Source: Alloacidobacterium sp035547425 (GTDB lineage Bacteria > Acidobacteriota > Terriglobia > Terriglobales > Acidobacteriaceae). Taken from it: 64,000 nt of DNA. The stretch lies in NCBI GenBank assembly GCA_035547425.1, contig DASZUU010000051.1, positions 1-64,000 of the forward strand. Reading direction: 5' to 3'. Shown piece by piece: positions 28,097-36,606 of the stretch; position 1 is the stretch's first letter, and each line of letters opens with the position of its first letter. The translations under genes were made by a program, and so were the position numbers. The notes beneath the pieces were generated by a model, which did no database searches, was not told where the DNA came from, and was given only the letters and a program-made list of their open reading frames with translations.

Positions 28097-28305
28097 AGAT
28101 CAGCCTCTGATAAATTTTCGCCGGGGGAGAAGCAGGAGCCTTTTGAACGCACTGAGTTTACTCCATTTCTTTGAAACAGCGCACAAAAAATAGGCCGCTA
28201 CCTGCTTACCAATTATTCGTCCTGAAAATAGTGCAAAATGTGCTGTTGCCGTTGCATCTTTACAGCGAGCTCAGGTACTCATATCGGGCATCTATCATCA
28301 AAAAT

Positions 28306-28334
28306 TTGTGTGTAATCTTGGTGTCAAATACTGA
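28306..28334 (+). promoter_or_regulatory. possible promoter of the PP2C gene
   Basis: TTGTGT (28306-28311), a 17-nt spacer and TACTGA (28329-28334), 24 nt upstream of the first start codon. The match to consensus is only fair. The rest of the 261-nt divergent gap shows no clear feature. Confidence 0.3.
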
Positions 28335-28357
28335 TACGATTTGCGGACAAAGAAATT

Positions 28358-29104
28358 GTGGAACGCATGCTAAGCCAGACAGCATTCAAGCTCGAATTTG
28401 CCGGATTAACCGACGTTGGCTGTAAGCGGTCCAACAACGAAGACAGCTTGGGTCACGATATTACTAGGCGGATCTTCGTCGTTTGCGATGGTATGGGTGG
28501 CATGGCAGCTGGAGAGGTGGCCAGCTCTACTGCGGTTCATAAGCTACTGGAGTTCTTCGGTCAGAATTCGGCTGCAACCATGGAAGAGCAACTCTACGAT
28601 GCTATCGCTTATGCCAACAAGGAAGTCTACGCTCTGGCTCAACAGAAAGATGAATTGCGTGGGATGGGCACGACCCTGGTTGCTGCCTGTCTCGAAGGCC
28701 GCAAGATTGTTATAGGCAATGTCGGAGACAGTCGCGCTTATTTCCTGCGTAATGGCGGCTGTGTACAGATTACTCAGGACCACTCTTATCTTGCAGAACA
28801 GGTGCGCAGTGGCGCGATGAGCGCAGACGACGCAGGGGTGTCGCCTCTGCAATCTTTGATTACACGAGCCATCGGCACGACTGAATTGATTGAGCCCGAT
28901 CTATTCACTGCTGCTCTCGAGCCCGGGGATATGGTTTTACTAACCACAGATGGTCTTACTCGCTATGCCGATGCAGCAGCAATTGCGCAGCTTATTTATG
29001 CCCAGCCGCTAATAGAGCAATCCTGCCAGGCCCTTATCGACGCCGCAAAGGATCAGGGAGCGGTCGACAATGTCACTTGTCTCCTGCTTCGTGTATTTGA
29101 ATAA
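28358..29104 (+). CDS. PP2C-family Ser/Thr protein phosphatase
   Basis: A 248-residue PPM/PP2C phosphatase, a single soluble catalytic domain. Metal-binding and structural motifs occur in order: DVGCKRSNNEDS, VVCDGMGGMAAGE (metal-binding Asp with DGMGG), RGMGTTLVAA, NVGDSRAYFLRNG, LTTDGLTRY (second metal Asp) and DNVTCLLLRV. It should dephosphorylate targets of Hanks-type kinases. The start could be GTG 28358 or ATG 28367. It is divergent from a kinase gene and sits directly before the T6SS block, the arrangement of PppA/PpkA pairs in other T6SS loci. Its substrate remains unproven. Confidence 0.94.
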   Translation: MERMLSQTAFKLEFAGLTDVGCKRSNNEDSLGHDITRRIFVVCDGMGGMAAGEVASSTAVHKLLEFFGQNSAATMEEQLYDAIAYANKEVYALAQQKDELRGMGTTLVAACLEGRKIVIGNVGDSRAYFLRNGGCVQITQDHSYLAEQVRSGAMSADDAGVSPLQSLITRAIGTTELIEPDLFTAALEPGDMVLLTTDGLTRYADAAAIAQLIYAQPLIEQSCQALIDAAKDQGAVDNVTCLLLRVFE

Positions 29105-29111
29105 ATCGACT

Positions 29112-29417
29112 TTATGCGGGAAATGCGGCGGTAGAGCAGAAATTCAAAAGTGCAGAATTAAATAGCGCAGGCCTTTGCAGTGGAGCAAAGCGACTGGCCC
29201 CATCCAGAATTACTCACTCTGCGCATGGAAGCGTGTGTGCTATATATTCTGCATGTTCGCGCCGAATAAATTTATCGTGCTCACCGGCAGGCCATTGCTA
29301 AATGGAATACCAAATCTTTGCGCCTTTGTTTTCGATAAAGCGCTGTGCGCCGGAATCGGGTAAAGGCATCGCACTTTCAGCTTCAAACCTCAAGAGGTCG
29401 TCATCGCAAAATTCCAT
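29112..29417 (-). pseudogene. decayed alpha/beta-hydrolase fragment
   Basis: One minus-strand frame is readable from 29417 to 29112 with two in-frame stops (TAG 29298-29300, TGA 29214-29216). The first part contains FIENKGAKIWYSI, resembling the N-terminus of small alpha/beta hydrolases. After the first stop comes GEHDKFIRREHAEYIAHTLP, and after the second VILDGASRFAPLQRPALFNS, both resembling the C-terminal part around the catalytic His (usually VSHFAPLQRP). The central region with the nucleophile elbow is absent, and the His position reads Arg. This is an internal deletion plus nonsense mutations. The frame also runs up into the end of tssM. It explains the 341-nt gap at 29105-29445. Confidence 0.7.
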
Positions 29418-29445
29418 GCGTACCTCGATGCTCAGATAGGACGTT

Positions 29446-32400
29446 CTAATGCCCAACCTCTGAAACGCATCGCATCGCTAAGCCTCCAGGCGCGAGAAGT
29501 CCTGCATTCGGGCCGGATATCTCCATTCGCACGACGAGCGGCGTGCCTTCCACCACGATCGGTGTATTCGATACTTCCAGCGGATACGCCAGCCGCACAG
29601 GATTTCCACCCTGCTCAATTTTGCCTTTATCGATCAGATGAAAGAGCGCCCAGGTTCCGTTGAACTGGAACAGGGGCAAGCTGCCGGAGGCGTAATTGGC
29701 AGTGAGCTGCGCAGACTGTGCCGTCTGCGCAGACCAGCTGAATTGCTTTGCAATGTCCGCACCCGAAAGCCGCTGCGCATCGATCGCCAGCGTGACACTT
29801 TGAATCCCTTTTGAAGGAAGAATATGAGCGTTGAAGTTCAATGAGGGTGAAGCCGAACCTGCCGGATACAAGGCAGCTGACAATGCCGCTGCTTGATTGA
29901 AGAAATGCACAAACGCCGGATTCAGCCTTATCGGAGCCGTCGGAGCGGGAACATATGTCGAGCCTTGCTGTACCAACAACGGCTTCAATGTAGCATCATA
30001 GAACTGCCACAGCGATCCTGTCCCTGGCTGAAAGACCGTGGCAACTTCCGCAGGAGTAGCATCCACAGTAGCATTTGGCGCAAAGGGAAACTTTGTCATC
30101 AATGCGGAGAAACTGCCGCAAAAACTCTTGCCTCCGCTATTCGCCTGTTCAGGGCGTTGTCCGCGCACTGCATCCTCTACCGAATTGATTGGTGCCTGCA
30201 TCAAAGCTATGACTATCTGCTCCACATGTGCCTGCGGGTCGATGTTGAAGGCCTGGGCCGTCTGGCTTACCGCGCCGTGTGCCGAAACTGCCGACCCGAT
30301 GACTGGCTGTAACGCTGCAGGATTATTGATCGCCGAAGGATCTTGCGCAACTGCCGATACAGCACCTTGCAATCCGACTAGTCCATTGATGTAGGCCGTA
30401 TTTCCCGATGACATCAACTTGTCCGCGCTCTCAGGCGGAACCAGTGCCTGCGTGGGCTGAAACTCTTTCGATATCTCCGGATTCGCCACAGCAGTGTTGT
30501 GTGAAGCCGTGTACATCAAAGCCAATAATGGCGAGCTTGGATTCGACAATATCTGCAATTTCTGTGCCGCATCTGGTAGGCCACGATAGTGCACTACTGA
30601 AGCCTGCTTCAGGAAAGTGCGCCATTCACTTTGATAATCAGCCAAATACCTGCCTGTCAGTTGCTGCGAGAGGTTCGTTCGATCAAGCGATGGCGGAGCC
30701 TGATCTCCCAAAACCCATGCCTCGCCGCTGAAATAACGATCGGGATGCAGGATTGCATCCTGCATAAATGCAAAACCATTACGGGTAAAAGCACCAGGAA
30801 CTATATGCGATTCAACCACAACGACAGCGGAGCCCGGATAAATACGATTGAAATCAATCGAAGAGTTAGCCTTGTTTGCTGCGGCCAGCATGTTCTGATA
30901 AATACGATCGTAACCACCAAAACTGCCCAGATACGCACGTGCATGCGTTACTGCAGCCATTGCCGGTGAAATCGAATAAGGGTTGGCTTTCCGTAGTTCA
31001 TTCGAGTAAAAATCGAATTGCTGTTGCGCCAGTTGCTTTTGTTGCTCTGTTTCCGGCGTTCTTCCGTTGAGCCAGTACTGCGTAAGCACCGGCGTCAAAA
31101 AATCCGCGGTGCTCTTATCGGGATTCGATGTCGTAATCAGATATGCGCGTAAAGGATTGTAAGCTGCTTGATAATCGGCGCCGGGTTGTGGGGTAGTCGG
31201 AAGCGCGCTCAACGTTGCGATCATGTTGCTCTGCGTATTCGTTAACAGCAGCCGCTGAAAACGATCGAAATAGATGCGACGCGCGCTATCCAATAGCTCA
31301 TTGCCGTGGTACAAACCCCATCGATACATCAAAGGAGCGCCGTTTTGTTGATAGCTCTCAAGCTGAACCAATGCACTGCGCAGTTGATCGAGTGAAACGA
31401 GTTCTTGCGTAGACGCCAACAAAGTTGGCGGCACATTTTGCATAGGCAATCCGCTGGCTGCCGCAGAAATCTGGTGTTCTAGGCGCGAGTTATTGCCATA
31501 CGAAACAATGAGACAGAGCAAATAAAACAGCAGCAGTACCGATGCCGTAGCAAATACGAAACGTCGGAACGCATGCGTGCGTCCGCTGTTGCTGGTGCCC
31601 GAAAGCGCGCTATGGTCCTGCAGTATCACAACAGGGAAAAGCCTCGGCAGAAAAGTCCACTGTGCAATCTTTTGTGAAACCACCTGCGGTGTTGGAACTG
31701 TGCTCGCCTGCATGTGTTGCACGGAGAACATGCGCGTTGCGCCGGCATCTGCTGGTGCGGCTTGCGGCACGTGTGCGGACGCGCTAACCATCTGCTCAAC
31801 GATATGTGCGCGTACACCTGTGAAATAAAAACCGCGCAGATAGGGATTGGCATTGAGCTGACTGGGCCGTGTCAACTCCACAAGATACGAGGCTAGATGA
31901 TTGTGTAATTTACGCAGTTCGCGGGGAAATTCATAGAGCGGATCGACATTCCGAGCATCATTCTCGCGCGATAGCATTTCCAGCCGGAATTCGCCTAAGG
32001 AAAAGATAAGTTGATGCAGCGCTGTCGAGACCTCTCGCGTGGCCTGCTCCGCATATAGGCCACTGGAAGCTCTGCTACGAGCAATCGGTATGCCGAGTGG
32101 CTGAGATACCTCTTCACTTGATAAATTTCGAACGTATTCTGTGAAACCGGGCACACGATCAAGCTTGGTCAAAACCACATATACCGGGACTTCCGTTCCG
32201 AGTTGCTGTGCCAGGTCGCGTAGCATCTGATTTGTAGTCCGGGCTGAGGCCGTCACCGCTTCCGTTGCCGACGCTCCCAGGAAATGCTCACAGCTCATGC
32301 ACACTACCGCCGCGCGTATGGGGGCCTGCGAGCCCATAGCAGCGCGATAGGCCTTGGGACGGGTCCGCCGCACCAATTTTGCCCACAGCGCTGGATTTTT

Positions 32401-32877
32401 GCGAACGGCATCGCCAGCTTCGGCAATTACACATTGCTGTGTGTACCAGATATTTGTAACCGGAGTAGCGACGATATCCTGGTCGCGGTAAATCTGGCCC
32501 GCAAGCAGTTCCGGATCAAGCCCGGATTTAAGCACTACTGTCGTTTTGGCGGAATTGGCCTCGCCCAATACATATAACAAGGGCAGAGAATCGATCGTTT
32601 TAGCTCCGGTGCGCTGTGCGGAAGCCAATTTTTTTTCTGCATCCCTCAACAAAGCATCCAATTCCATATTTCCCCGGATGTTTTTTGTCGGGCCTTCGCG
32701 CTTCTGCTTCCGGAAGTGAAGAATAAGGATAACCGCAGCAAAGGCAGTCCCAAGGAGCACCAATAAGACGCGCAAAATTGTTAGCGCTGCGCCCTGCACA
32801 TGCAGAAGCGGACCAGCCGCCCATGCCAGCCCTACGGACAGCAAAAAAATAAGAATCGAAATCAGAATCGAGACCAC
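29446..32877 (-). CDS. tssM: T6SS membrane-complex protein TssM (IcmF)
   Basis: A 1,143-residue inner-membrane protein of the T6SS trans-envelope complex. Two N-terminal membrane helices (about 2-22 and 30-53), a cytoplasmic GTPase-like domain, a third helix (about 437-457, VLLLFYLLCLIVSY) and a long periplasmic part ending in a TssM C-terminal beta domain. The P-loop is degenerate: GEANSAKT (105-112) has Ala where the last Gly of GxxxxGK(T/S) is expected; Lys111 and Thr112 remain. TKLD fits the base-recognition position. The start is GTG at 32877 with AGGAG 6 nt upstream, overlapping the tssL stop. It is the last gene of tssK1-tssL-tssM. Confidence 0.95.
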   Translation of the reverse strand: MVSILISILIFLLSVGLAWAAGPLLHVQGAALTILRVLLVLLGTAFAAVILILHFRKQKREGPTKNIRGNMELDALLRDAEKKLASAQRTGAKTIDSLPLLYVLGEANSAKTTVVLKSGLDPELLAGQIYRDQDIVATPVTNIWYTQQCVIAEAGDAVRKNPALWAKLVRRTRPKAYRAAMGSQAPIRAAVVCMSCEHFLGASATEAVTASARTTNQMLRDLAQQLGTEVPVYVVLTKLDRVPGFTEYVRNLSSEEVSQPLGIPIARSRASSGLYAEQATREVSTALHQLIFSLGEFRLEMLSRENDARNVDPLYEFPRELRKLHNHLASYLVELTRPSQLNANPYLRGFYFTGVRAHIVEQMVSASAHVPQAAPADAGATRMFSVQHMQASTVPTPQVVSQKIAQWTFLPRLFPVVILQDHSALSGTSNSGRTHAFRRFVFATASVLLLFYLLCLIVSYGNNSRLEHQISAAASGLPMQNVPPTLLASTQELVSLDQLRSALVQLESYQQNGAPLMYRWGLYHGNELLDSARRIYFDRFQRLLLTNTQSNMIATLSALPTTPQPGADYQAAYNPLRAYLITTSNPDKSTADFLTPVLTQYWLNGRTPETEQQKQLAQQQFDFYSNELRKANPYSISPAMAAVTHARAYLGSFGGYDRIYQNMLAAANKANSSIDFNRIYPGSAVVVVESHIVPGAFTRNGFAFMQDAILHPDRYFSGEAWVLGDQAPPSLDRTNLSQQLTGRYLADYQSEWRTFLKQASVVHYRGLPDAAQKLQILSNPSSPLLALMYTASHNTAVANPEISKEFQPTQALVPPESADKLMSSGNTAYINGLVGLQGAVSAVAQDPSAINNPAALQPVIGSAVSAHGAVSQTAQAFNIDPQAHVEQIVIALMQAPINSVEDAVRGQRPEQANSGGKSFCGSFSALMTKFPFAPNATVDATPAEVATVFQPGTGSLWQFYDATLKPLLVQQGSTYVPAPTAPIRLNPAFVHFFNQAAALSAALYPAGSASPSLNFNAHILPSKGIQSVTLAIDAQRLSGADIAKQFSWSAQTAQSAQLTANYASGSLPLFQFNGTWALFHLIDKGKIEQGGNPVRLAYPLEVSNTPIVVEGTPLVVRMEISGPNAGLLAPGGLAMRCVSEVGH

Positions 32878-32886
32878 AACAGACTC

Positions 32887-33573
32887 CTAGCGAGCATTGA
32901 GGCTGGTGTTCTGCACCTGCGAAACACCCGAACCAAGCGCAATTTCAAATCCGCCAAAGGCAAGCACGGTTAAAACAGCCAGTGCGCAAGCGGTAATCAA
33001 CAATCCACGGCTCCACGCGTCTTTTGCGCGTGTAGGCTTTACTTCTGGAGCAGGCATTGGCGGTAGCAAGTGCGCTTGCCCACGAATCCGCTGAATCTTC
33101 TCTCGCGCCTGCCGCAATAGTTGATGCAGCTCACCGCTATCGCCGAGTGCGTAGCGCCCGCGATATCCCATCTGCAGACAGAGGCAATGCAATTCCAAAG
33201 CATCTGCAACTTCAGTTGAATCCGGTTGTCCAAGCAGTGCGCGTAGATTGCGAAAAAATGTCTCCCCAGCCAGATGGCCGCCGAAAAGTTCTTCCTGCAA
33301 CGGACGCCGCGCCCAGTCGGCAAAGACGGGGATTTGCAGGTTCAAAACACTTTCATCCAGAAAGGCAACCGCGGCAAAAACTCCCATCTGTACAGTCTCA
33401 CTGGAATAGCCAATTGCTTTAGCATCCTGCATTGCCGCCTGCAGCGAGCGGCGCATCTGCGCGCGGAAGCTCTCGGCATCCTGCACCTGCTGGCGCTGAA
33501 AGCGCACGCGTAGAATCGCTGTTAGCACCTCTTGAAACGCAAAGGAAAGGCTGTTTATACGAGCAGTGCTCAC
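32887..33573 (-). CDS. tssL: T6SS membrane-complex protein TssL (DotU)
   Basis: A 228-residue DotU/TssL protein: a cytoplasmic helical domain (about 10-170; FAAVAFLDESVLN and ELHCLCLQMGYRGRY are typical) and one C-terminal membrane helix (about 193-212). It has only a short tail after the helix, so it lacks the OmpA-like peptidoglycan-binding extension seen in evolved TssL forms. It pairs with TssM and contacts the baseplate. The start is GTG at 33573, whose first base is shared with the tssK1 stop (TAGTG), so translation is coupled. Confidence 0.95.
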   Translation of the reverse strand: MSTARINSLSFAFQEVLTAILRVRFQRQQVQDAESFRAQMRRSLQAAMQDAKAIGYSSETVQMGVFAAVAFLDESVLNLQIPVFADWARRPLQEELFGGHLAGETFFRNLRALLGQPDSTEVADALELHCLCLQMGYRGRYALGDSGELHQLLRQAREKIQRIRGQAHLLPPMPAPEVKPTRAKDAWSRGLLITACALAVLTVLAFGGFEIALGSGVSQVQNTSLNAR

Positions 33574-34922
33574 TATGCCTCCACAATCACGGTAAGTTCA
33601 AATTCCGGATGCGCAATGTCGCCAGGAATATATACGCCAACTTTGCGGGTCTGCAGAATATGCTCCCAGCACGGTCCCGTAGTTTCGATCGCAAAGTATT
33701 GCATGTCTGCCTCTGCGCGAATGGCGGCAGGCGGCACTTGCAAATGCGTAAGCGTCATTCCCGGCAGTGCTCGCTTTACCAGTTCCGGCACAAATTTAGC
33801 CGAGCAAATTTTCACCAGTCGCGGCACCAGATTTAACAGCGCTGATTCGCCCAGGCTCGAACGAATGCCCATCACCCAGCGCGCGCGCCGTAAGCAGCGC
33901 TCATCAACGACATCGGCTTCGTATATATATGGCTCCGAAGGATGAAAATTGAATGTAACGGTATTCGAAGGAACAACAATCTCCAGATGCTTTTTGATAT
34001 GCGCATCGAGTAGTCGAAATGCCGGCCCCGGATTGCGGTGATCGTAAGAAGGTAGTGTTCGCGGGTCGGAATCAATGGCAAAGGTGCAGAGAGCTCCGGC
34101 AAGTCGCGACAACTCAATAAACAATTCTTCCGGATGCGCATGCTTCGTCACGCTCAGATGATGCAATGAAGGAATAGCAGTATGCAGCGCATGTAGAAAC
34201 CAGTAATTCGCCACATCCAGAGCTGAAGTTCCAGCTTCAAACCTTCCATGCCGCCGGGCATTGCGCGCAATCGTAGCGCTTTTTTCTCCAATTGTTTCAA
34301 CCAACCGTTTAAAGAGCAGCATTAGCTGTTCGCTGGCACTCGCGTGCAGGCAGGCAGGAATAAATTCCTCATCATAGATGAGATGGCCACGTCCGTCGCG
34401 CATCACGCGGGCCAGCGGAATTGACTGCATATCGCCCGCAAGCTCAGCTTCCGTCAGAATGCGAATATTTTTCCGGCCAAGATCGATCTCGCGCTCATCG
34501 ATGCCATTGGTTTCATCGCGCAAAAGCTGTTGCATTTTGCCATAGCGGGCGCCGTTGCCTGGACCATCCAAGTCACAGTCGAATCCATTATCTTTGCGCG
34601 CTGGAACTGCAAGATACAGCGGGAGCACCGCATCCGTAGAAGGGAAGACCTCCAGAAGATTCCGCGCCGGAGGCGGCGGGTCTGAGTTCGGCAATTCAAA
34701 CGTCAGGCCATCCGGAAAAACTCCTGAAGCATGCAACACTACCGCATTACCGTTACTGATTGCTTTCTGGTCAAGCTCAAAGTGCAGCAATCCCCATGGG
34801 TTATGCCACAGGCTCGACATAAGAAAAGAAGTCGAGTCTTCAAAATAACGGCTTTGTGTCTGAAAATGGTGCGGTCCAAGATACATCCCTTCCGACCAGA
34901 CCACACGCGACAAAAATTTCAT
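33573..34922 (-). CDS. tssK: T6SS baseplate protein TssK, copy 1
   Basis: A 449-residue TssK from ATG 34922 (an upstream TTG at 34943 is less likely). It links the baseplate to the TssL/TssM membrane complex. The family pattern is clear: VVWSEGMYLGPHHFQTQ at the N-terminus (shell domain), IRILTEAELAGDMQSIPLARV-like middle, and ALPGMTLTHLQVPPAAI with YFAIETTGPCWEHIL near the C-terminus. A second, divergent TssK is encoded at 36603-37958 on the same strand. This copy is first in the tssK-tssL-tssM operon behind a consensus promoter, so it is the better candidate for the canonical subunit. Confidence 0.94.
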   Translation of the reverse strand: MKFLSRVVWSEGMYLGPHHFQTQSRYFEDSTSFLMSSLWHNPWGLLHFELDQKAISNGNAVVLHASGVFPDGLTFELPNSDPPPPARNLLEVFPSTDAVLPLYLAVPARKDNGFDCDLDGPGNGARYGKMQQLLRDETNGIDEREIDLGRKNIRILTEAELAGDMQSIPLARVMRDGRGHLIYDEEFIPACLHASASEQLMLLFKRLVETIGEKSATIARNARRHGRFEAGTSALDVANYWFLHALHTAIPSLHHLSVTKHAHPEELFIELSRLAGALCTFAIDSDPRTLPSYDHRNPGPAFRLLDAHIKKHLEIVVPSNTVTFNFHPSEPYIYEADVVDERCLRRARWVMGIRSSLGESALLNLVPRLVKICSAKFVPELVKRALPGMTLTHLQVPPAAIRAEADMQYFAIETTGPCWEHILQTRKVGVYIPGDIAHPEFELTVIVEA

Positions 34923-34966
34923 AGTTTCTGAACCATTCGGCAAATCAGCGAAGCATGCTCGTTATA

Positions 34967-34992
34967 GCGGCATTTCTGTGAAATGCTGCCGC
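34967..34992. other. leader hairpin upstream of tssK1
   Basis: GCGGCATTTC (34967-34976), loop TGT, GAAATGC-TG-CCGC (34980-34992): a 10-bp stem with a 2-nt bulge. It lies in the transcribed leader of tssK1-tssL-tssM, 45 nt before the start codon. Confidence 0.45.
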
Positions 34993-35075
34993 GGCGGACA
35001 ACACCATCAACATAGTGAATCTATCGCCCTTTTAGTTTCTGCCGCTTAAATTTTTTGCAGGTAACTCGTGTGTGC

Positions 35076-35104
35076 ATACTAGGAGGGCAGGGCTTTACTG
35101 TCAA
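35076..35104 (-). promoter_or_regulatory. sigma-70 promoter of tssK1-tssL-tssM
   Basis: On the minus strand TTGACA (35099-35104), a 17-nt spacer and TAGTAT (35076-35081). The transcript would have a leader of about 150 nt that includes the hairpin at 34967-34992. Confidence 0.7.
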
Positions 35105-35169
35105 GATTTTGCGATGTAAGCTGAGACACCAGATTTACACCAAGATTTGCGCCCAGGATATGTATAGAC

Positions 35170-36606
35170 ATGGACTCATCCAAGCCGCCCTTCGATGATT
35201 CGACGATTACCAAACAGGAGGGACCCACCAGCGCTACCGGTGTATTTGGCACGGTAAAGCCGGCACCCGATCCTGCTGGCAGTTCGGATGATCTACTGCA
35301 ATCCCTTCGAGCTGATGGGTCTGCAAACAATGATGTTCCCGAGCAGCGCCCGACACAAGCGCCGGGTGCGTTTACACAGATGTTTCAGGCTCAAAAAGCC
35401 GAAGGCATGCCGGAAGTTATGTCCGAGAAGCCTGCAACAGATCTCACCAGTGTCTTTACACCCGTGACAATTCCGAAACCTAAGCCGCAGCCTGTCACGC
35501 CTGTTCCTTCCGGACAGCAGCCCGGTGAGTTTACTCAATTGCTGAAGACATTGAGCACTCCGGTAGTCCAGGGTGAAACACCCAGCGCTCCACCTGATCC
35601 GGCAGCTTCGCAACCTGGAGCCTTCACGCAGATGTTTCAAGCGATAACAGCTCAGGATGAATCGGCATCATCCTCTGTTCCCAAATCATCTGAGCCTGCC
35701 GCGCCACCACAGCCGGGTGCGTTTACGCAGATGTTTCAAACGATCTCGAAGTCAGAGGCGGAGAAAGTTTCTCCGGAAGAATCGCAACCTGCTGCTGAAG
35801 GTTTCACTCAGATATTCCAATCGCTTTCTTCCAAGCAGTCTCCATCTCCTCAAAGCGCGCAGCCAGCAAATGTTCCCGGTAGTTTTACGCAGATGTTTGC
35901 CCAGGCAAATGCACAAGGCTCACCGCAGTCGAATCCATTGGCAAGTCTGAAGTCGGAACTATCGCCCTCGTCCGATTTTTCCTTCACGCCTCCGGCTCAG
36001 CCTTCTTCCATTCCGGCGCAAGGTGGCTTCACAAAGCTTTTTGAGGCCTTGGATAGCTCGAAATCCGCACCGAAGGAGCCGCCGCCGCTCACTCCGCCAT
36101 CGCCTCAACCTGTGATTCCACCCGCTGTCGGTGGATTCACCCAGTTGCTGCGCACACTGAATGCTGACCAAGTGTCACAATCCCAGGTAGTGCCGCCGTC
36201 TATACCCTCGGCCCAATCTGCTTCCGTGACGCAGCCATTAAACGGGCCGGGCGAGTTCACCCGCGTTATCTCAGGTTCCATGCTGCGCGAAGCACAAGGG
36301 CAGAGTGCAATGCCGATTATGTCGACACCGTCCCAGGCACCATCTGGTCAGCCGGCTTTCCAAATACCTCCGCCCTCTCAATTTCCGAAACCATCTCCTA
36401 TGCCACAAATGCATGGAGGCGCGGGCGGAGCTGCGCCGCAGATGCCACACCTGCAACCGCCCCCATTTACATTTCCACCTGCTCCAGCGCCGCAAGCTCC
36501 GCCCGCAAGCAAGCTGCAGCAATATTTGCCGCTCATTCTTGTGGTAAATGTCTTTGTTTTAATCGTAATTGTTCTGATTGTGATCTTTGCATTGCGCCAT
36601 CACTAG
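35170..36606 (+). CDS. tail-anchored Pro-rich protein with nine GxFT(Q/K/R) repeats
   Basis: A 478-residue protein I cannot assign to a named family. It is mostly disordered (Pro, Ser, Gln) with nine short repeats of the form (P/E/G)-G-x-F-T-(Q/K/R)-x-(F/L/I). The Thr is invariant at residues 69, 122, 153, 186, 213, 240, 288, 324 and 364, spaced about 27-53 apart. The C-terminus is a single membrane helix (about 453-475) ending ALRHH, so it is tail-anchored with the repeats in the cytoplasm. It lies between two tssK genes on the opposite strand, and its stop shares CTAG with that of tssK2. A T6SS scaffold or multi-site kinase substrate is plausible, given the nearby kinase and phosphatase genes, but unproven. 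Confidence 0.85.
   Translation: MDSSKPPFDDSTITKQEGPTSATGVFGTVKPAPDPAGSSDDLLQSLRADGSANNDVPEQRPTQAPGAFTQMFQAQKAEGMPEVMSEKPATDLTSVFTPVTIPKPKPQPVTPVPSGQQPGEFTQLLKTLSTPVVQGETPSAPPDPAASQPGAFTQMFQAITAQDESASSSVPKSSEPAAPPQPGAFTQMFQTISKSEAEKVSPEESQPAAEGFTQIFQSLSSKQSPSPQSAQPANVPGSFTQMFAQANAQGSPQSNPLASLKSELSPSSDFSFTPPAQPSSIPAQGGFTKLFEALDSSKSAPKEPPPLTPPSPQPVIPPAVGGFTQLLRTLNADQVSQSQVVPPSIPSAQSASVTQPLNGPGEFTRVISGSMLREAQGQSAMPIMSTPSQAPSGQPAFQIPPPSQFPKPSPMPQMHGGAGGAAPQMPHLQPPPFTFPPAPAPQAPPASKLQQYLPLILVVNVFVLIVIVLIVIFALRHH
35362..36268 (+). repeat. nine degenerate FT repeats (protein-level)
   Basis: Repeat cores within the preceding gene are GAFTQMF (three copies), GSFTQMF, GEFTQLL, GFTQIF, GFTKLF, GFTQLL and GEFTRVI. 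The DNA between them is not conserved, so selection appears to act on the peptide motif. Confidence 0.85.

Noticed and set aside
29175..29363. 62-residue plus-strand frame after the PP2C gene
   Set aside because: It is antisense to the readable alpha/beta-hydrolase remnant, which explains the region better.
35055..35082. Plus-strand promoter TTGCAG-16-TACTAG for the FT-repeat gene
   Set aside because: Poor -10 and short spacing; the same bases form the much better minus-strand tssK1 promoter, so I did not list it.
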